The position numbers were made by a program, and so were the translations under genes. This document shows positions 27,145 through 35,115 of a stretch of 64,000 nucleotides of DNA, piece after piece. This stretch comes from CAJXMH01 sp964001305 (GTDB lineage Bacteria > Bacteroidota > Bacteroidia > Flavobacteriales_E > Vicingaceae): NCBI GenBank assembly GCA_964001305.1, contig CAXFAI010000023.1, positions 12,441 through 76,440 on the forward strand. The letters are read 5' to 3'. The first letter of the stretch is position 1. Each line of letters starts with the position of its first letter. The notes beneath the pieces were generated by a model. It was not told where the DNA came from and ran no database searches. It worked only from the letters and a program-made list of their open reading frames with translations.

Positions 27145-29045
27145 GAGCCTAACATTAAACTAAGTCTAAGCAAATAATTTCGACCGGGCATGGGCCTCCA
27201 TTGAATGGCTTGGTAAGAAGTATTAAATAAATTTAAAGTGGAAAAAGATAGTTGAAGAATCTGCTTTTTAAACATCCATTCTTTAGATAAGGTCAAGTCA
27301 AGCAAATTATAATGTGGCAAAAATGAGGAATTATCAGTAGTCGTGTATCGTGCTCCAACAAAGTGATTCTGAGCTTGCATGGTATAAGTCTTCCACTTTA
27401 TAACTAAAGATGAATTTAACTGATGTTCTGGAACATAGATTAATTGTTTATTTAAACTCTGATCATTCACAAAGCTTTTCTCTTTTTTCAAAGAAGAAGT
27501 GTATGTATAATTTGATTTTAATTGCCACTTTATATGTTCGTATGCTCTTTCAATGGTAGCTCTTACTTCAACCCCTTTTGTTTCTACTGCTTTTATATTT
27601 CTTGCTTCCCAATAACCAAAGGCAGTTGGTTGCCAAAGTATATAATCCTCAATATCTGCATAAAAGGCAGATACACTTAGCTGTAAATCTATCTCTTCTT
27701 TGAATTTCTTCTTTACCACAGTTGATAATGAAATCTGATTACTTTTTTCTTCATTTAGAAAGGCATTTCCTCCGGGAGATTGATATAGGTCGTTGAGGGA
27801 AGGGTATTTTACGTTTTGACCTAAATTAAGCTGTACAGAAGCATTTTCTAAACTATCAATAAAATAATTAAGTCCAAATGAGGGTGTCCAAAAATGCTGT
27901 TTACCTGGAATAGATAATTGTCGGAATGATACTTTGGCTTGCCAATGATTAATAGTCTTTGTACTCACTTGATGAAAGGTCGAAATTTCTTCCCTTTGTT
28001 TATCTTCAATACTATTTTGAGTCTTTAAATGCGTGTGATTTGTATTGAGTCGACTATTCCATTTCAAGATTTTTAGTAGAGTACTTTGGTAATCAATAAT
28101 TGACTGATAAGAAGTAGTCATATTATCACTTTCAGTTCTACTTCTTTCATTGGTATAATGAAGCTCATCATTTATGATTGCCGCGCTAACCGTGAGCTTA
28201 GATTCATTGAAATAATGGTGAAAGCTCAATAAACCCTTATGAGAAATATCTTCCTGTTGTTCCGTAAAAGCAGTACCTGTCATTAAAGGCGGTAAATTTC
28301 GGTTTGAATAATAATACCAATAGTTCCCGCTAATCCAAGTTTGCTCTTTTAGACGATAAGAGATGGATTGCATAAAACCGTTTTGATCGAGGTGAGCATT
28401 TTCTACATTTTCTTTCGGGAATCCTTCTTTTGCTAAATTTTTATAACTGTAGTTATGCTTAGCAGTTCGGTAAAATAATTTTGTTTCATTTTGCCATTTG
28501 GTGTTGCCGCCAATAATTTTCAAAGCTGAATTTCGTTGATTAAAACTCCCAAAATCTTGAATTAAATTGACCCTAAAACGCTTTTTAAATTGAACTTTAT
28601 TCTCCATCCTTACAGCCCCACCTAGTCCTCCACTCCCATATTTCAAGCTATTTAATCCATAATCAACATGAGCATTGTCAATAAAGAAAGTAGGAAAAAG
28701 AGCTAAATCAGCACTTCCATATAAACTTGAATTTAAAGAAATCCCATTCCAATAGACTTGCGTCTGTGAAGCATTTGCACCCCTCAATGAGATTGTAGCC
28801 GTACTACCACTTCCGTAAGATTTTACAAATACATTGGCGTTTTGTTGAAGACTTTCGCCAAGATCTTTATAAGTCGGAGATTGTAATTGTAAACTATCTA
28901 AGGTTTGAATTTGAGAAGAATTCTTACTGGGTTGAAATTCAACCACTTTTACTTCTCTAAGCTTTATGGTATCTCCAATTTGAATTTGTCCAAGAAGAAC
29001 AAAAATCTTGCAAAGACAAAACGCCAAAATCAATGGCCTTTTCAC
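27141..29045 (-). CDS. btuB: TonB-dependent receptor, BtuB-like
   Basis: A 634-residue outer-membrane receptor. Signal peptide ~1-19, then a TonB-box-like start (TIKLREVKVVEF). The plug domain runs ~45-160: SPTYKDLGESLQQNANVFVKSYGSGSTATISLRGANASQTQVYWNGI, then LKYGSGGLGGAVRME. A 22-strand-type barrel ends in NYLLRLSLMLGS. The length is close to BtuB (about 600). It carries cobalamin across the outer membrane with TonB energy. The start is GTG, overlapping the upstream stop as GTGA. Its substrate is supported by the cobalamin riboswitch at the head of the operon. Confidence 0.9.
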   Translation of the reverse strand: MKRPLILAFCLCKIFVLLGQIQIGDTIKLREVKVVEFQPSKNSSQIQTLDSLQLQSPTYKDLGESLQQNANVFVKSYGSGSTATISLRGANASQTQVYWNGISLNSSLYGSADLALFPTFFIDNAHVDYGLNSLKYGSGGLGGAVRMENKVQFKKRFRVNLIQDFGSFNQRNSALKIIGGNTKWQNETKLFYRTAKHNYSYKNLAKEGFPKENVENAHLDQNGFMQSISYRLKEQTWISGNYWYYYSNRNLPPLMTGTAFTEQQEDISHKGLLSFHHYFNESKLTVSAAIINDELHYTNERSRTESDNMTTSYQSIIDYQSTLLKILKWNSRLNTNHTHLKTQNSIEDKQREEISTFHQVSTKTINHWQAKVSFRQLSIPGKQHFWTPSFGLNYFIDSLENASVQLNLGQNVKYPSLNDLYQSPGGNAFLNEEKSNQISLSTVVKKKFKEEIDLQLSVSAFYADIEDYILWQPTAFGYWEARNIKAVETKGVEVRATIERAYEHIKWQLKSNYTYTSSLKKEKSFVNDQSLNKQLIYVPEHQLNSSLVIKWKTYTMQAQNHFVGARYTTTDNSSFLPHYNLLDLTLSKEWMFKKQILQLSFSTLNLFNTSYQAIQWRPMPGRNYLLRLSLMLGS

Positions 29046-30019
29046 TGCTTTAAGACTTTAATAGATTGACTTAATGTACCATCAAATAATTGAAGCAAAT
29101 AGATTCCATGCTCCAAAGCTGTTAGGTCAATTTCTCCTTGAGTAGTTCCATACAACCTTCGTTTTCCTAGGTTGTCATACAGCTGATATTCGACTTCACT
29201 TGTTGCAATTTCTAGTTGAAGAACTTCAACTACCGGATTCGGATAAGTTCTTTTAACCAACATTTGGTTAGTCTTTAAACCCACGGGATTCATATGAATA
29301 GCAGCAACAGCATCTAAGTCAAAACCACCAGATGGAAAAGGAGTTGGATAAGGATCCACTATCTTTCGAGCTGCAGTATCTCTACTAGCATAAGCTGGAT
29401 TATTGCTTCCTACAACATCAACAATACGTATGTGAGAAATGGCATTTATATTTAATCCTTGAATACCACTGAGTTCATTTAAATCGAAAGGAGTTCCATA
29501 ACCCAGTAAATATTTACCAGCAAGATTGTTCAAATTAGTTGGGTCTAAAGTTCCAAAGCCACCAATACTCTGTGATGTATCACTTAAAGAATGTGACGGA
29601 AAACGGAAAAAGTTTTGCCCATCTGAACTCACTTCAACAAAAGCAAGTTCAAGATAATCACCTCCACCTGCTGCTTCAAAACCATTTTCAAAAACCACAA
29701 AATCCCAAGAAGGTCCATCGTAAATTGTAGCATCAAAGGTGACAGTAGCAAAGCCGCTATCGCCTAAACTAACTACCCCCGAAGTTTGAGCTATACCTAA
29801 AGCAGAAGTAGAATCACCAACACTGCTTCTACCCAAATTTGGGTTGGCAATGTCTTGGTATCCTCGAATTACAGTGCACGTCTTTGCCCAAGCTATAATG
29901 ATAGAAGAATCCTTATGTATCGCAGATGTTCCCGCTTGATCAGCAGCAGGAGCATATGGTCCTTGTGCAAAATTGCACAAGGACCACAGAATAACTACTA
30001 TAAAAGATGTAATCTTCAA
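29042..30019 (-). CDS. secreted protein with T9SS type A sorting domain in the B12 operon
   Basis: A 325-residue exported protein. Signal peptide 1-19 (ending LCNFAQ). The body contains DSSIIIAWAKTCTVIRGYQDIANP, LGDSGFATVTFDATIYDG, WDFVVFENGF, LELAFVEVSSDGQNFFRF and NAISHIRIVDVVG, a beta-sandwich-like set of strands seen in surface proteins near BtuB in other Bacteroidota; I cannot name the family securely. The last ~75 residues (KRTYPNPVVEVLQLEI to SIKVLKQ) are a T9SS type A domain, so it should reach the surface. Lying between a propeller gene and btuB, it is a candidate corrinoid-capture or receptor-accessory protein. Confidence 0.78.
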   Translation of the reverse strand: MKITSFIVVILWSLCNFAQGPYAPAADQAGTSAIHKDSSIIIAWAKTCTVIRGYQDIANPNLGRSSVGDSTSALGIAQTSGVVSLGDSGFATVTFDATIYDGPSWDFVVFENGFEAAGGGDYLELAFVEVSSDGQNFFRFPSHSLSDTSQSIGGFGTLDPTNLNNLAGKYLLGYGTPFDLNELSGIQGLNINAISHIRIVDVVGSNNPAYASRDTAARKIVDPYPTPFPSGGFDLDAVAAIHMNPVGLKTNQMLVKRTYPNPVVEVLQLEIATSEVEYQLYDNLGKRRLYGTTQGEIDLTALEHGIYLLQLFDGTLSQSIKVLKQ

Positions 30020-30024
30020 AAGGC

Positions 30025-31293
30025 TTACTTTAAGATTAGCTTTTTATTAAGTCGTTCAACTTGGTTTGATAATTGAACTACATAAATACCTCTAGGAAGT
30101 TCAGATACATTTAGTACAACTTCTTCTTGTCTAATTGTTTCTTGAAATACTAATTTACCTGCTAAATCAAAAATCCTTAATTGATTAAAACTAGCGTTAT
30201 CTCCTTTAACGTTAACCGTTTGGCTTGCCGGATTAGGAAATAATTGAAACGTTGATTGAGAGTTGTTATTAAATTCTGCAATTCCTACAGGCGGATCATA
30301 TTGCATTCGAATTACTTCCGGAGAGTAACCCACTACAAATGTATCTAGCTTGTTGCCTGAACGATTATATACCTTTCCTGAAGCATAACTGAAAAAGTCA
30401 GTTTGAGTTACATAAAACTTAGCCTGTGATGCATCATAAGCAAAAGCAGTTACAACAGTGTCAATAATGTTTGTACTTATGGTATCTAACAATCCCAAAT
30501 GAATTGAACCGATTCCATTATTCATTTTAGCAAATAAGGTATCATTAAGCACATGCATTTGAGAGAGATTACCCACCTTTAAATCGGCATTTATTAGTGT
30601 ATTTGTTGCTGCTAAAGTGGTTAGGTTTATGGTTGAAATAGTATTAGAACCTGAATTGATAGACCACATGGTATTGGTTAATGGATCAATATGCAATTGT
30701 CCTATATCTTCCGTGTATCCATTTACTGTAATTGTATCAACAATGGTTCTATTGGCAACGTCTAATTTTATGATGTAGCCTAAAGTATCTGTATAGCTCG
30801 TAGTTTGCGAATTTTGAGAGATGTAAGCAAATCCTTGATGCGTAACAATTGAAATAGCTCCTTTAGAAACATCTGAAATGGTATCCAAAACATTCAAGTT
30901 AAACTTATCATAGATGTAAAGATTATCAGAGCTTTGAGCATACCAGTTACCTACCAGTAAGTCATTTCCTGAAATTGCAAATGTTTTAGTACTAACTCCA
31001 GGGAAAGCTTCTGCTGAAACTCGAGAACCACTTCCATTGGTTAAAACTTGGTATCTAACAATTGAATCTTGTGCTGCAACATATACATTATCACCTTCAA
31101 TCAATACATCTTGAACCGATTGGGTATGAATAGTGTCAATTACCTGATGTGTTTTGGTTTGTACATCATAAACAATGACATTAGCATTTTCAGATTGATT
31201 GCCAAACTGACCTCCATTAACTAAAATTACACGTTGAGAAAAACTTGTTATGGATAAGAACATCATAACAAGCAAAAAATAATTCTTTTTCAT
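30025..31293 (-). CDS. T9SS-sorted beta-propeller protein, BtuG-like, first gene after the B12 riboswitch
   Basis: A 422-residue protein. Signal peptide 1-19 (MFLSITSFSQ), no lipobox. The propeller begins RVILVNGGQFGNQSENANVIVYDVQTK, which parallels the start of the lipoprotein propeller four genes down (VLNEGNFQWGNASLSLYN). Blades follow to ~330 (NLYIYDKFNLNVLDTISDV, TMWSINSGSNTISTINLTT). The C-terminus from FNNNSQSTFQLFPNPASQTVNV to RLNKKLILK is a T9SS type A sorting domain. So the same ligand-capture fold is displayed by two routes, T9SS here and a lipoprotein later. Expression should be repressed by cobalamin through the riboswitch ~180 bases upstream. Confidence 0.82.
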   Translation of the reverse strand: MKKNYFLLVMMFLSITSFSQRVILVNGGQFGNQSENANVIVYDVQTKTHQVIDTIHTQSVQDVLIEGDNVYVAAQDSIVRYQVLTNGSGSRVSAEAFPGVSTKTFAISGNDLLVGNWYAQSSDNLYIYDKFNLNVLDTISDVSKGAISIVTHQGFAYISQNSQTTSYTDTLGYIIKLDVANRTIVDTITVNGYTEDIGQLHIDPLTNTMWSINSGSNTISTINLTTLAATNTLINADLKVGNLSQMHVLNDTLFAKMNNGIGSIHLGLLDTISTNIIDTVVTAFAYDASQAKFYVTQTDFFSYASGKVYNRSGNKLDTFVVGYSPEVIRMQYDPPVGIAEFNNNSQSTFQLFPNPASQTVNVKGDNASFNQLRIFDLAGKLVFQETIRQEEVVLNVSELPRGIYVVQLSNQVERLNKKLILK

Positions 31294-31470
31294 TTGAAAT
31301 CATTTTTTGCAATTAAAAAGGTGACATTTTGGTTTGATTTAATGTCAAAATTCCTCTGGTTTAATTGCATGGTTAAACATTAATAAATTAAACCGGGAAA
31401 TCACAAAGGGTACTTTTTCGCCTAGGTTCGAATCTTTACTCTTCGCTTTTGTCCCGAAAGCATTTATAAT
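31294..31470 (-). promoter_or_regulatory. 177-base leader between riboswitch and first gene, with two stem-loops
   Basis: This part of the 441-base gene-free stretch has no coding potential that I can see. Two inverted repeats are present: an 8-bp stem (GGTTTAAT at 31358-31365 with ATTAAACC at 31387-31394) and a 7-bp stem (TGACATT at 31322-31328 with AATGTCA at 31341-31347). The second lies about 29 bases before the start codon. Neither is followed by a T-run on the minus strand, so they are not classical terminators; they may form the riboswitch output platform. Confidence 0.4.
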
Positions 31471-31640
31471 ATCGGCAGGTCTTCTGACTTACTCCCCTTT
31501 TTACTGGCCTTCCCGTTATTGCTAACAGTGGCAAAGGTTTAGTAAAAAAGTTATTGGAGCTTACAGCTGCGGGAACAGTTTCGGATTTACACCGAATTCC
31601 CTTTTAATCACAAGTAAGAAAATACTTGCAAACCAATACT
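31471..31640 (-). promoter_or_regulatory. cobalamin riboswitch (AdoCbl/B12 element)
   Basis: Read on the minus strand, the segment contains the conserved cobalamin-riboswitch blocks in order: GGTTTGCAAGTA, AAAAGGGAA, CGGTGTAAATCCG, ACTGTTCCCGCAGCTGTAAGC, GCCACTG, CGGGAAGGC, and the closing B12 box GTCAGAAGACCTGCCGAT at about 31471-31488. The order and spacing are canonical. It binds cobalamin in the 5' leader and normally lowers expression of uptake genes. It heads the six-gene operon running from 31293 down to 24604. Confidence 0.95.
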
Positions 31641-31645
31641 GGGGT

Positions 31646-31653
31646 CAAAGATA
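31646..31653 (-). promoter_or_regulatory. -7 box driving the B12 riboswitch transcript
   Basis: Minus-strand TATCTTTG matches TAnnTTTG exactly and ends about six bases before the first riboswitch bases (GACCCC), so the RNA would start at the aptamer's 5' edge. No TTTG was found at the ideal -33 distance. Confidence 0.5.
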
Positions 31654-31734
31654 GTTTTATTTTAGAAAGAGAAAAGCATATGTAGCAATCTAATTTATCT
31701 GGCTTGTTTAACTTCGCTTTTAAAGATATATGAA

Positions 31735-32073
31735 ATGGGAAGAAAGAATAAAAATAGCCGAGTGGTTTATTCCACTAATCCTGACTTTGAATATGAGGAT
31801 GATCAAGAAGAAATGGAGACATTGCCACCAGAGAAGCAAGAATTAAAAGTGTATTTGGACCGCAAAAACCGAGGTGGAAAAACAGCAACTTTGGTAAAAG
31901 GCTTTATCGGAAATAGTGATGACTTAAACGATTTAGGTAAATTATTAAAATCTGCCTGTGGTGTTGGAGGAAGTGTAAAGGATGGTGAAATAATCATTCA
32001 AGGAGAAAAAAGAGATAAAGTAATGGAGATATTGATAAAAAAAGGTTACAAGGTAAAGCGAGTTGGAGGTTGA
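31735..32073 (+). CDS. SUI1/YciH-family translation factor
   Basis: A 112-residue protein with a C-terminal SUI1 (eIF1-like) domain: LKVYLDRKNRGGKTATLVKGFIG, LGKLLKSACGVGGSVKDGEIIIQGEKRDKVMEIL and the ending YKVKRVGG. The N-terminal ~35 residues are acidic and probably disordered. Bacterial YciH proteins influence start-site fidelity on the 30S subunit. It is divergent from the B12 riboswitch transcript. Confidence 0.92.
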   Translation: MGRKNKNSRVVYSTNPDFEYEDDQEEMETLPPEKQELKVYLDRKNRGGKTATLVKGFIGNSDDLNDLGKLLKSACGVGGSVKDGEIIIQGEKRDKVMEILIKKGYKVKRVGG

Positions 32074-32078
32074 TTTGT

Positions 32079-32318
32079 CTAAAGTTCGATATTAATATCC
32101 TCTAAATAGCTATCAATAATCTCATCTCGATTGACAATTTCAATCCATTGTATAATGTTAATTCCAAAGGGTTTCCACACCTCTACATAAAAACCAAATA
32201 AGTCAAATAGCCTACATTGAAAACCAGCATGGCGACGAGAAGCTAAGTATTTTCCTTCTTCTTGAACAAGCTTATATCGCTGTCTTAATTTTAATCGCCG
32301 AAACTCCTCTGGTGTCAC
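32079..32318 (-). CDS. small conserved protein of unknown function
   Basis: A 79-residue soluble protein starting MTPEEFRRLKLRQRYKLVQEEGKYLASRRHAG, followed by FQCRLFDLFGFYVEVW and an acidic end (SYLEDINIEL). No signal peptide or catalytic motif is visible. The alternation of a basic N-terminal helix with aromatic strands looks like a conserved short Bacteroidota protein, but I cannot name the family. It lies five bases from the SUI1 gene end and 16 bases from the divergent TIGR02757 gene start. Confidence 0.6.
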   Translation of the reverse strand: MTPEEFRRLKLRQRYKLVQEEGKYLASRRHAGFQCRLFDLFGFYVEVWKPFGINIIQWIEIVNRDEIIDSYLEDINIEL

Positions 32319-32334
32319 TATAAATTTAGTTCTA

Positions 32335-33102
32335 ATGCAAAGTAAAGAAACAGTAGATATACAGCATTTGTTGAATCATTATTTTTCTCGGTTTTACACA
32401 AATTCGTTTATTGAGGATGATCCTATTTCGATTCCTCATATGTTTCAACAAAAAGAAGACATAGAAATTGCTGGATTTCTTGCTGCAACTATTGCATGGG
32501 GACAACGAAAAAGTATATTGCGGAGTGCACATAGAATGTTAAACTTCATGGACATGGCACCTTTTGACTTCATTTTAAATCACGAAGAAAAGGACTTAAT
32601 AAGCACCAAAGGATTTGTTCACCGTACATTTAACCAAGATGATTTGATTTACTTTTTTTATGCCTTAAAGTACATTTACAAAAATGAAGGAGGTCTTGAA
32701 ATTGCAATGACTCAAGCAGAAACGGTAAAAGAAAGCTTACATCTTTTTAAACAGTGCTTTTTTCAACTGGAACATTTAAAAAGAACTGAGAAACACCTTG
32801 CTGATCCACTTAAAGGTTCTTCTGCAAAAAGATTAAATATGTTCTTAAGATGGATGGTGAGACCTAGTGTTCATGGTGTAGATTTTGGCATTTGGACCCG
32901 ATTAAAGAGTAAAGATTTAATGATGCCCCTTGATGTACATACTGCAACAGTAGGACGCAAACTCGGTCTTTTAACTAGAAAGCAAAATGATTGGAAAGCT
33001 GTAGAAGAACTAACCAATAACTTGAGAAAGTTCGATGCTAATGATCCTACTAAATATGATTTTGCACTTTTTGGAATCGGTGTAAACCAAGTCGCAATCT
33101 AA
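32335..33102 (+). CDS. TIGR02757 (DUF2400) family protein
   Basis: A 255-residue soluble protein. Family hallmarks: IAGFLAATIAWGQRKSILRSAHRML (~45-70), DLIYFFYALKYIY, KGSSAKRLNMFLRWMVRPSVHGVDFGIW and PLDVHTATVGRKLGLL near residue 200. The HhH-like last third, with PLDVHT, resembles the DNA glycosylase superfamily, so a nucleic-acid role is possible; the function is not established. The stop abuts the convergent acyltransferase stop with no bases between. Confidence 0.88.
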   Translation: MQSKETVDIQHLLNHYFSRFYTNSFIEDDPISIPHMFQQKEDIEIAGFLAATIAWGQRKSILRSAHRMLNFMDMAPFDFILNHEEKDLISTKGFVHRTFNQDDLIYFFYALKYIYKNEGGLEIAMTQAETVKESLHLFKQCFFQLEHLKRTEKHLADPLKGSSAKRLNMFLRWMVRPSVHGVDFGIWTRLKSKDLMMPLDVHTATVGRKLGLLTRKQNDWKAVEELTNNLRKFDANDPTKYDFALFGIGVNQVAI

Positions 33103-34236
33103 CTAAGCATTTACTTTTTGCTTATTAATTACTGGATTTGCATACATTTCTAAAAAAGTATGACGCTTAAAGTCATGTTCTCCTTCTACACCATCTATTT
33201 TTGATTCCACATAGTCGCTGAATTTATGAATCGCTTCTTTGGTGTATTCAGAGATGTATTTACTTTCTCCAAATAACAAATCATAAGCCATATAATTTGT
33301 AGGTAACAAATGATAGGATTGATAAATCTGATTGTCTATAACTTTTGCAACTGCTGCCAATAAATCATTTCGGTTGGTGATATCGCTTAAGTTTTCTAAC
33401 TCATTATTTATGGGTTTTCCAAAGCTCACCACTACCCTACCTTTTCTTCCTTGTATACCTTCAGCCATGTGAATCATATCTTCCATGGGTTGTTTTTCAT
33501 ATTTCCCTCCTTTTGCTTGTGTCATAAGTTCAGGCAAGGTTAAAGCGTCACATGGATTGTATTCATAAGCTACAGAAATGGGACAAATGTTTAGATTTTT
33601 TATTTTATCTAATGCGGTACTTCCTTCAGCTGCTAGGCTAAACATTTTCAACAAACTAGGATTCGTTTGGTCATTTCCGTTTTTACTTCTACCTGACTTT
33701 TGAGCAATCCAAATCGAACTCTGCTTTTCAAGTATAGTATGATTGATATAAGAAGATAATTCAATTGATGTTTTTACTTTCTCCTCCTTTGGAACATCAC
33801 GCTTAACAATAAAACTTTTATTGAGCTTTACCAAATCAACCACCCAAGGAATTTTCATCAAATTATCTCCAATGGCAATTTCAGCTGTTTCAAACCCTTC
33901 TTTTAGCAGAACAAAATTCATTAAAGCCGAATCAAGTACAATGTCCCTATGGGTAGAAACAAACAGGTAGGCAGTGTCTTTCTGTAGGTTTTCAATACCA
34001 TCAAAACTTATTCCTTGAGTCGATAGATTAATAAGTCGTTGTAAAACAGGCACAATAACTTCTGCTTGAAATTGACGAATATTCTTAATGCTCAACATTT
34101 TAGCTTTAAACATCTCCAATGGCACATCAGGATTTACTTGTTTCATAACTTCTTGAAACTGCTCCTCTTGAATAAGGGCTTTGATTTTATTTGGAACTTC
34201 TTCGTCTTTATAAGGCCTTATTTCGTCAAAATTCAT
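33103..34236 (-). CDS. 1-acylglycerol-3-phosphate acyltransferase-like protein
   Basis: A 377-residue PlsC/PlsB-superfamily acyltransferase. The block AYLFVSTHRDIVLDSALMNF (~89-108) replaces the usual HX4D with H-x5-D (His96, Asp102), and Asp98 is nearby. A later block, SSIWIAQKSGRSKNGNDQTNPSLLKM, matches the substrate-binding motif (EGxxR-like) of glycerol-phosphate acyltransferases, and NICPISVAYEY is the fourth motif. It probably acylates a lysolipid at the inner membrane. The altered spacing of the catalytic motif lowers confidence in the exact reaction. Confidence 0.78.
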   Translation of the reverse strand: MNFDEIRPYKDEEVPNKIKALIQEEQFQEVMKQVNPDVPLEMFKAKMLSIKNIRQFQAEVIVPVLQRLINLSTQGISFDGIENLQKDTAYLFVSTHRDIVLDSALMNFVLLKEGFETAEIAIGDNLMKIPWVVDLVKLNKSFIVKRDVPKEEKVKTSIELSSYINHTILEKQSSIWIAQKSGRSKNGNDQTNPSLLKMFSLAAEGSTALDKIKNLNICPISVAYEYNPCDALTLPELMTQAKGGKYEKQPMEDMIHMAEGIQGRKGRVVVSFGKPINNELENLSDITNRNDLLAAVAKVIDNQIYQSYHLLPTNYMAYDLLFGESKYISEYTKEAIHKFSDYVESKIDGVEGEHDFKRHTFLEMYANPVINKQKVNA

Positions 34237-34280
34237 TGCTTTGTGTTTAGCATTTAAAAGGTTGGCTAAGATACCATTTC

Positions 34281-34808
34281 ATGAAAATCAAAAAAAGAGA
34301 AACAGCATTTAAAGGTTATTATACTTTATATCAACTTGAAGTTGAAAGCGATAAAACGGGTATAGTTACTGAAAGAGAACAATTTAAGACACCTGATTCA
34401 ATTGGAGTTTTAGTTCATGATACCGCTAAAAATGAGATCATTCTTGTAAAACAATTTAGAATTGGTCCAGAAAAAGAGTTACTTGAAATTGTAGCTGGGA
34501 AAGTAGAAGGAACAGATTTGGATTTGGAACGAACAGTTCATCGAGAAGTATTGGAAGAAGTGGGCTATGAAATAGATCAATTGGAACATTGGTATAAATT
34601 TTACACTACCCCCGGACCGGTTACTGAATGTATGAATTTATATTATGCTCAAGTAAGCAAACAAGTAGAAAAAGGTGGTGGTTTAGCAGAAGAAAATGAG
34701 GAAATTGAAATCGTCAAAATGAGTCCAAAAACATTTACTAAAAACTCATTTACAGATGCTAAGACAATAATAGCTCAACAAAAACTTAAAGACTTTCTTA
34801 AGATTTAA
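34281..34808 (+). CDS. Nudix hydrolase, ADP-ribose pyrophosphatase type
   Basis: A 175-residue Nudix enzyme. The Nudix box lies at ~73-97: AGKVEGTDLDLERTVHREVLEEVGY, with the metal-binding REVLEEVG core intact. It has one extra residue between the opening Gly and REV compared with the standard GX5EX7REUXEEXGU spacing. The upstream QFRIGPEKELLEIVAG and downstream YTTPGPVTECMNLYYA are typical of ADP-sugar pyrophosphatases, which cleave ADP-ribose or related sugars to phosphates. It overlaps the convergent DUF3817 gene by 11 bases. Confidence 0.88.
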   Translation: MKIKKRETAFKGYYTLYQLEVESDKTGIVTEREQFKTPDSIGVLVHDTAKNEIILVKQFRIGPEKELLEIVAGKVEGTDLDLERTVHREVLEEVGYEIDQLEHWYKFYTTPGPVTECMNLYYAQVSKQVEKGGGLAEENEEIEIVKMSPKTFTKNSFTDAKTIIAQQKLKDFLKI

Positions 34809-35115
34809 TCATTCGTTTTACTTGCCGCTCTACAAAAAATGGCGCGATAGGTAAAAAGGCAGCAATAAAATAAGTTACTAACCTTTGAAAGCGCCATTTT
34901 AATTGACTTGTTACATAAAACAGTTGAAACACATAAGCTATAAACAAAGCACCATGTGCCCAACCTACGTATTTGACCATTTCAGGCATATCTGCCATAT
35001 ACTTTAAAGGCATCGCTATTAGAAGTAATACCATAAAAGAAACACCTTCAGCAAAACTAATTCTTGCAAATTGACGCAGTTGTTTGATGTGATCTTGATT
35101 ATCCATAAATATCAT
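34798..35115 (-). CDS. DUF3817 family membrane protein
   Basis: A 105-residue protein with three membrane segments. The phrase FARISFAEGVSFMVLLLIAMPLKYMADMPEMVKYVGWAHGALFIAYVFQL is the DUF3817 core; the end is basic (FVERQVKRMIKS). Function unknown. Two ATG starts are possible, at 35115 and 35106; both overlap the S1/P1 nuclease stop (35099), and I cannot decide between them. Confidence 0.8.
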   Translation of the reverse strand: MIFMDNQDHIKQLRQFARISFAEGVSFMVLLLIAMPLKYMADMPEMVKYVGWAHGALFIAYVFQLFYVTSQLKWRFQRLVTYFIAAFLPIAPFFVERQVKRMIKS

